Of a stretch of 64,000 bases of DNA, positions 63,525 to 64,000 are shown piece after piece. How positions within the stretch are numbered: the first letter of the stretch is position 1; each line of letters begins with the position of its first letter. The translations under genes were made by a program, and so were the position numbers. The notes under the pieces were generated by a model. That model saw nothing but the letters and a program-made list of their open reading frames with translations, was not told the DNA's origin and did not search any database. The DNA comes from Paraburkholderia atlantica. GTDB taxonomy: Bacteria > Pseudomonadota > Gammaproteobacteria > Burkholderiales > Burkholderiaceae. Location of the stretch: positions 248,001 to 312,000 of the forward strand of contig NZ_WHNQ01000006.1 in the NCBI RefSeq assembly GCF_009362785.1. The letters are read 5' to 3'.

Positions 63525-64000
63525 TCAACGGGCGGCAACCGCGGATTTGACTTGACTAGTGGGTGCGGCGGCGACGTCCCCGTGATGGCCGGTTTGCGCC
63601 GACGTATCGACATAGCCGCCGCCCAACGCCGAGGCGAGCTGGATCTGCTGGTCGCGACGGTTCATCTTCAGATTGGCGATCGCCTCGTCGGCGTTCAGCG
63701 CGGTGACGTCGGCATTGAGCACGGTCAGCTGGTTGGTCAGGCCGGCCTTGTATTGCGTGGTCGCCAGACGGTCGGCATCGCTCGCCGCCTGCTGCGCGGC
63801 CAGCGCATCGCCGAGCTGCGCGTCGCTCGAGCGGATCTGCGCGATTTGCGTGGCCACGCCGCTCAGCGCGCCGATCAGCGTCTGGTTGTAGGTCGCCACC
63901 GCATAGTCGAACTCGGCGTAGCGGCCCTTCAACTGCGCGCGCAGCTCGCCGGCATCGAAGATCGGCAGATGGATCGCCGGGCCCACCGATGCGGTGCGGC
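63525..64000 (-). CDS. Outer-membrane efflux factor (TolC/OprM family), C-terminal part
   Basis: The gene runs off the right edge, leaving ~158 C-terminal residues. The sequence contains the second helical hairpin of outer-membrane factors: AIHLPIFDAGELRAQLKGRY, then a long heptad region to LTVLNADVTALNADEAIANL and LASALGGGY. It forms the outer-membrane channel of a tripartite pump with the EmrA protein encoded 34 bases downstream. Confidence 0.88.
   Translation of the reverse strand, partial: RTASVGPAIHLPIFDAGELRAQLKGRYAEFDYAVATYNQTLIGALSGVATQIAQIRSSDAQLGDALAAQQAASDADRLATTQYKAGLTNQLTVLNADVTALNADEAIANLKMNRRDQQIQLASALGGGYVDTSAQTGHHGDVAAAPTSQVKSAVAAR

Overview
This window is a stretch of high-GC proteobacterial chromosome, almost certainly from Burkholderiaceae and most like Paraburkholderia/Burkholderia. 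The main reason is that it carries the cepacian exopolysaccharide (bce) genes in their characteristic order. A FabV-type enoyl-ACP reductase and a nitrate reductase fused to a flavoprotein reductase fit the same group. No rRNA, tRNA, CRISPR array or intact insertion sequence was seen.

Layout. 1-8941 is the bce-I part of the cepacian locus: the end of the outer-membrane exporter, the tyrosine autokinase, four glycosyltransferases and the Wzy polymerase (bceE-K). 9271-14360 is a five-gene chemosensory-like operon: a membrane-bound CheA-like kinase, a minimal chemoreceptor-tip protein, two CheX-like phosphatases (one fused to a degenerate receiver) and a CheY. It lies between the two halves of the polysaccharide locus. 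14402-29436 is the bce-II part: GDP-mannose dehydratase, an SGNH hydrolase, two acyltransferases, an exported beta-propeller, the Wzx flippase, a double glycosyltransferase and GalU. This part is interrupted at 24286-26236 by an AT-richer toxin/immunity island, with an RNase A-like toxin, two immunity paralogues and a duplicated copy of the bceR 3' end plus its terminator.

29454-33339 holds the glycolate/glyoxylate genes glcG-glcB and a MOSC protein. 33349-43452 is a nitrate-assimilation regulon: cobA (siroheme) is divergent from nirB-nirD-nasA-narK. Both divergent transcripts appear to start at sigma-54 promoters. Both have a leader with an ANTAR-type hexaloop hairpin followed about 65 nt downstream of the start site by a near-identical terminator hairpin, implying co-ordinated attenuation control. 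narK has a third sigma-54 promoter of its own.

43549-56600 is mixed housekeeping and accessory material: an ArsR/SRPBCC pair, tam and a LysR regulator, a glutathione transferase, fabV, a class A penicillin-binding protein, an MFS permease, azoR-cupin and a chromosomal KfrA-like coiled-coil protein with a palindromic operator. 57021-59302 has two RcsB-like response regulators and a small secreted peptide. 59534-61906 has NnrU, an SDR, RidA and an HMA-fold peptide. The window ends in a tripartite efflux operon (outer-membrane factor and EmrA) whose inner-membrane pump seems to be reduced to a fragment.

The most unusual items are the chemosensory operon embedded in the exopolysaccharide locus, the twin sigma-54/ANTAR leaders and the toxin/immunity island built on a duplicated gene tail.
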